Both the position numbers and the translations under genes were made by a program. Under the pieces are notes generated by a model that was not told where the DNA came from, ran no database searches, and worked only from the letters and a program-made list of their open reading frames with translations. From positions 186,001-250,000 of the forward strand of contig JAXLSZ010000006.1 in NCBI GenBank assembly GCA_046330315.1: a stretch of DNA of 64,000 nucleotides, read 5' to 3'. The first letter of the stretch is position 1. Each line of letters opens with the position of its first letter. Positions 60,693 to 64,000 of the stretch are shown here, in pieces. The stretch comes from JAXLSZ01 sp046330315. GTDB taxonomy: Bacteria > Actinomycetota > Thermoleophilia > Solirubrobacterales > 70-9.

Positions 60693-62411
60693 CTAGCTCA
60701 CTTCCTCCGCGTCGAACTCGGCCTTGAAGCGCTCCAGGAGCGCGTCCTCGTCGAGCTGCTCCGGCGCCCCTTCCCCGGCCCCGGAGTCACCGTCGAGCAG
60801 CACGTAGACGGGCCGCAGGCTCTCGCCGACGATCGATCGCAGCGCCTCGGCGAAGCGGTCCCGCTGCTCGCTTGCCTCGGCCTTTCGCTTGTTGAAGGTG
60901 GCCGAGGAGGGAAAGCCCACCTTCAGCACCGAGCCCTCGCGGTCCAGGGCCACCGGCCGGGTGCCCTCGTAGAGCGCCGAGAGCATCGCGGAGCCAGACT
61001 GACGCATCTGATCGAGCACCGCGGGCCAGAGGCGGACCAGCTTCTCGAGGTCGATCGAGGATTGCTCGGCCTCCGCCGCCTCCGGCTCCGCATCACCGGA
61101 GTCCTCCCGGTCCGCCGGCTGGGGTTCCGCGTCGCCCGCGTCTCCCCCCTCCGCCGGCTCCGGCTCCGCGTCTGAGTCCTCGGCGGCGGAGCTCGGGGGC
61201 TCCCCGGCGGGCGGCTGCTGCGCCGCGGGGGAGCTGCGGCGACGCGCTGGGGACGCCATCCCCCGCCCGGCCTCGAGCCGTTCGATCCGCCGCGCCAGCC
61301 CCTCCGCGGTCCCGTCCAGCTCCGGGCAGGCGGCCTTGATCAGGCAAACCTCGATCGCGAGGCGGGCCTCGTCGCCCTCCCTGATTCCGCTCAGCGCCGC
61401 CGCGAGCTCGTCCACGGTGCGAACCAGGGTCGCGGGACCGACCGCGTCGGCCTGGGCGCGCAGGCGCTCCCCGTCTCCGGCGCTCAGCACGAGGCTGTCG
61501 GGGACCTCGCCGAGCGTCTGCACGACGAGCAGCTCCCGCAGGTGGGCGAGCAGGTCGCGCGCGAAGCGGACCGGGTCGAGGCCGGCGGCACAGACCCGCT
61601 CCACCGCCAGCAGCACCTCCCGCCGGTCCCCGGCGGCGACCGCGTCCACCGCCTCGAAGAGCAGGTCGCTGTCGGCGGCCCCCAGCAGCTCCAGCACCGA
61701 ATCGAGGCTGACCTGCTCCCCGCCAAAGGCGACGAGCTGGTCCAGCGTCCCGAGCGCGTCGCGGAAGCTCCCCGTCGCGGAACGGGCGATCATCGCCACC
61801 GCGCCGTCGGCGATCTCGATGCCCTCGGCCTCGGAGACGCGGCGCACCACCTCGGCGATCTGCTCGGTCGAGGGCCGCTGGAAGTCGAAGCGCTGGCAGC
61901 GATCGGCGATCGTCGGCATCACCTTGTGGGCCTCGGTGGTGGCGAGCACGAAGACCGTGTTGGGGGGCGGCTCCTCGAGCGTCTTCAGGAAGGCGTTCCA
62001 GGCCTCCTTGGTGAGCATGTGGGCCTCGTCGAGGATGTAGACCTTCCAGCGCCCCTCCGCGGCCGTGTAGGCGACCCGATCGCGCAGCTCGCGGACGTCG
62101 TCCACCGAGCGGTTGGAGGCCGCGTCCATCTCGATCACGTCGAGCGAGCTGCCGGCGGCGATCGCCCGGCAGCTCCCGCACTCCCCACAGGGCGTCACGG
62201 TCGGCCCGTCCCGCTCGCAGTTCAGCGAGCGGGCCAGGATCTTCGCCATCGAGGTCTTGCCGGTCCCGCGAGAGCCGACGAAGAGGTAGGCGTGGTGGAC
62301 CTTGCCCCGGGAGACCGCGTTTCGCAGCGTCCGCACGACGTGCTGCTGGCCGACCACCTCCTCGAAGGAGCCGGGACGGTGGCGTCGGTACAGGGAGGTG
62401 GAGGCTTCCAT
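60693..62411 (-). CDS. dnaX: DNA polymerase III subunit gamma/tau
   Basis: This clamp-loader ATPase has 572 residues. Walker A is GSRGTGKTSMAK (46-57), the zinc ligands are the first Cys of NCERDGPTV plus CGECGSC (about 64-79), Walker B is VYILDEAHMLTKEAWNAFLKTLEEPP and the sensor is ATTEAHKVMPTI. The tail after about 370 is acidic and disordered (repeated EPEPAEGGDAGDAEP), then a tau-type domain from about 450. No obvious A-rich slippery site for a gamma frameshift is visible. TAGACT lies 14 nt before the ATG. Confidence 0.96.
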   Translation of the reverse strand: MEASTSLYRRHRPGSFEEVVGQQHVVRTLRNAVSRGKVHHAYLFVGSRGTGKTSMAKILARSLNCERDGPTVTPCGECGSCRAIAAGSSLDVIEMDAASNRSVDDVRELRDRVAYTAAEGRWKVYILDEAHMLTKEAWNAFLKTLEEPPPNTVFVLATTEAHKVMPTIADRCQRFDFQRPSTEQIAEVVRRVSEAEGIEIADGAVAMIARSATGSFRDALGTLDQLVAFGGEQVSLDSVLELLGAADSDLLFEAVDAVAAGDRREVLLAVERVCAAGLDPVRFARDLLAHLRELLVVQTLGEVPDSLVLSAGDGERLRAQADAVGPATLVRTVDELAAALSGIREGDEARLAIEVCLIKAACPELDGTAEGLARRIERLEAGRGMASPARRRSSPAAQQPPAGEPPSSAAEDSDAEPEPAEGGDAGDAEPQPADREDSGDAEPEAAEAEQSSIDLEKLVRLWPAVLDQMRQSGSAMLSALYEGTRPVALDREGSVLKVGFPSSATFNKRKAEASEQRDRFAEALRSIVGESLRPVYVLLDGDSGAGEGAPEQLDEDALLERFKAEFDAEEVS

Positions 62412-62478
62412 GCGGGGTGCCGGCCAGTCTACCCACGGCGAGGGGCGGTCCCGGAGGGGCTGCCGTCGGGCGCCCCGG

Positions 62479-62490
62479 TAGGTTGCGGCG
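62479..62490 (+). promoter_or_regulatory. Putative leaderless -10 element before the last gene
   Basis: TAGGTT (62479-62484), then GCGGCG, then ATG. No Shine-Dalgarno is present. Confidence 0.55.
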
Positions 62491-64000
62491 ATGCCCGACT
62501 CCGCCAGACGGACCCTGGTCGCGCTCGCCTGGATGGCGGGGGTGAGCGCCGTGCTGCTGGCCGTCTTCCCGGTCGGCTTCCCCAACTACGACACGATCTA
62601 CGCGCTCCTCTGGGGGCGGGAGCTGGCCCACGGGATCAGCCCCGACTACGCCGCCGCCCTGCCCCCCACGCCCCACCCCCTGGCCGACCTGCTGGGGATC
62701 CTCACCACCCCGCTCGGGGACGGGGCGATCACCGTGACGATGGTGATCGCCTACGCCTCCCTGGGGCTGATCGCCTACCTCGTCTACAGGCTCGGGTCGC
62801 TGTGGTTCGACCAGGCGATCGGGGTCCTGGCGGCCCTGATCGTCCTCACCCGCGCCCCCTACCTCTCCAACGGCATCCGCGCCTACGTTGACCTCCCCTA
62901 CATCGCGCTCTGCCTGGCGGCGCTGGCGATCGAGTCGCGCCGGCGGCGGGCCGGCTGGCCGGTGCTCGCCCTGCTCGCCCTGGCCGGGCTGCTGCGCCCC
63001 GAGGCCTGGCTCTTCTCGGCCGCCTACCTCGCCTACCTGGCGCTCGACGTCGAGCGCCGAGCCGGTGCGGGGCAGGCGCCCTGGCGGGCGGCGCTGCGCT
63101 GGCGGGGGCGGGGAGAGGGGCCGGGGCTCGGCTGGCGCGGCGAGCGCCCGGGTGCCGAGCTCGCCTGGCTGGCGGCCCTCGCCGTCTCGGCGCCGGTGGC
63201 CTGGGGTCTCTTCGACCTGATCACCGCCGGCAGCGCGACCTACTCGTTCACGGGTACGAGGGACACCGTCGAGACGCTCGAGCGCCAGACCGGCCCGGTG
63301 GATCTCGTCCTCTACGGGCCGCGGCGGCTCGGTGAGGTGCTGCAGTGGCCGGGCATGGTCGGCGCGGCCGGCGGCCTGGTCCTGACCGTTGCCCTGATGC
63401 CCCGGCGGGCAGCGATCGGAGCGGCTGCCGCGGCGCTGGCCCTGGGCGCCTTCGCGCTGCTGGCCTGCGCCGGCCTGGCGATCATTCCCCGCTACACGAT
63501 GCTCGCCGCGGCGGTCCTGGCGGTCTTCGCGTCGGCCGGGCTGCTGGGGTGGCGGCTGCTCGAGCGCGGGGCGCGCTGGCGCGGCGCATGGCAGGGCTTC
63601 GCCGCCGTGGTGGCGCTGATGTTCGTCGTCTGGGGCCCGAACCAGTACGACCTGCTGAAGCGGGTCGACACCGACCTCGCCAACCAGGGCCAGATCGAGG
63701 CGGACCTCTCCGACCTCGCCGACTCCGGCGCATTCGACCCGCTCTGCCTGCCGATCTCGGTGCCCAACCACCGGGCGGTGCCCCGCCTGGCCTTCGACCT
63801 CGACGTGAAGCCCTCCCAGGTGGTCAGCTCCAGCGAGGAGCGCCAACCCCGTCGCGGCTACTTCCTCGCCCCGGCCTCGCCCTTCGTGATCCACAACTTC
63901 ATCCTCGACCCCAACGACACCAGACGCTTGCGCTCGCGGGTGCCGCCGGGGTTCGGGCCGGTGGCGCGCAACCGCAGCTGGAGGCTCTACCGGCGCTGCC
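62491..64000 (+). CDS. Polytopic membrane protein, GT-C glycosyltransferase-like (cut by window edge)
   Basis: The frame is open for 503 codons to the window end. An early membrane helix (VALAWMAGVSAVLLAVFPVG) is followed by the loop FPNYDTIYALLWGRELAHG (about 29-48), whose Asp sits where GT-C enzymes have their catalytic acid. About nine further hydrophobic segments follow, with IRAYVDLPYIALCLAALAIE and GLLRPEAWLFSAAYLAYLAL in the middle. A soluble C-terminal part begins near 395. The arrangement resembles GT39/GT87-like proteins, but no specific family can be assigned. It is divergent from dnaX. Confidence 0.7.
   Translation, partial: MPDSARRTLVALAWMAGVSAVLLAVFPVGFPNYDTIYALLWGRELAHGISPDYAAALPPTPHPLADLLGILTTPLGDGAITVTMVIAYASLGLIAYLVYRLGSLWFDQAIGVLAALIVLTRAPYLSNGIRAYVDLPYIALCLAALAIESRRRRAGWPVLALLALAGLLRPEAWLFSAAYLAYLALDVERRAGAGQAPWRAALRWRGRGEGPGLGWRGERPGAELAWLAALAVSAPVAWGLFDLITAGSATYSFTGTRDTVETLERQTGPVDLVLYGPRRLGEVLQWPGMVGAAGGLVLTVALMPRRAAIGAAAAALALGAFALLACAGLAIIPRYTMLAAAVLAVFASAGLLGWRLLERGARWRGAWQGFAAVVALMFVVWGPNQYDLLKRVDTDLANQGQIEADLSDLADSGAFDPLCLPISVPNHRAVPRLAFDLDVKPSQVVSSSEERQPRRGYFLAPASPFVIHNFILDPNDTRRLRSRVPPGFGPVARNRSWRLYRRC

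Noticed and set aside
62412..62490. Search for SRP RNA or tRNA-Ser next to dnaX
   Set aside because: No SRP-like GGAAG..AGCAG core or tRNA T-loop (GGTTCRA) is present in this 79-bp gap. No tRNA was found elsewhere in the window.

Overview
The window is very GC-rich, densely coded DNA with many GTG/TTG starts and a complete set of housekeeping genes. Several features point to a high-GC actinobacterium, most likely Thermoleophilia/Solirubrobacterales: an alpha2-type glycyl-tRNA synthetase, LytR-CpsA-Psr and wax-ester-synthase families, a dnaX-ybaB-recR...lysC...asd order, and an HdrB-like succinate dehydrogenase subunit. The lineage is inferred from gene content, not from a search. No rRNA, tRNA, CRISPR array or transposase was seen.

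Layout. 1-8.6 kb, minus strand: partial PucR-like regulator, a DedA-PAP2 fusion, then ispE-rsmA-tatD (4-base overlaps), a small secreted protein, metG, rsmI and a ROK glucokinase. 8.7-11.7 kb, plus strand: LCP protein, FmdB-type zinc ribbon, glycyl-tRNA synthetase. 11.9-28.8 kb, mixed strands: amidase, a lysyl-oxidase-like secreted protein, TetR, wax ester synthase/DGAT, GT-C membrane protein, lon and hsp20, a metallo-beta-lactamase-fold protein, fatty acid hydroxylase, hydroxyacid dehydrogenase, a small winged-helix protein, and mdh with icd. 28.9-38 kb: a large class III cyclase/ATPase facing a lone cyclic-nucleotide-binding protein, an AidB-type acyl-CoA dehydrogenase, an M28 peptidase, and a site-2-protease-like M50/CBS protein. 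38.2-42 kb: succinate dehydrogenase operon. 42-46.1 kb: an AT-richer two-gene insertion. 46.2-55 kb: NhaP-type antiporter, then asd, adhE, WS/DGAT, acyltransferase and lysC on the minus strand. 54.9-57.6 kb: padR-mmpL operon. 57.7-62.4 kb: MerR-type regulator, degenerate GGDEF protein, recR, ybaB, dnaX. A partial membrane protein ends the window.

The most striking region is 41.8-46.1 kb. The last 216 bp of the aligned 3' end of the HdrB-like sdh subunit occurs twice, with one mismatch, 4,105 bp apart. The copies bracket a segment with an RTX-type calcium-binding protein and a delta-60-repeat protein, both apparently secreted and of different base composition. This looks like insertion of foreign DNA at a gene end, with the gene end duplicated. 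The same operon has a 20-codon ORF that overlaps the stop of sdhB and the start of the next subunit by four bases each.

Two window-wide patterns also stand out. First, many genes lack a Shine-Dalgarno and have a TANNNT hexamer exactly 6 nt (seven genes), or 7-10 nt, before the start codon, which suggests widespread leaderless transcription. Second, the intergenic spaces hold many unrelated short tandem repeats, several of which copy the 3' end of the adjoining gene including its stop codon. Two copies of one palindrome also sit between convergent gene pairs 46 kb apart.
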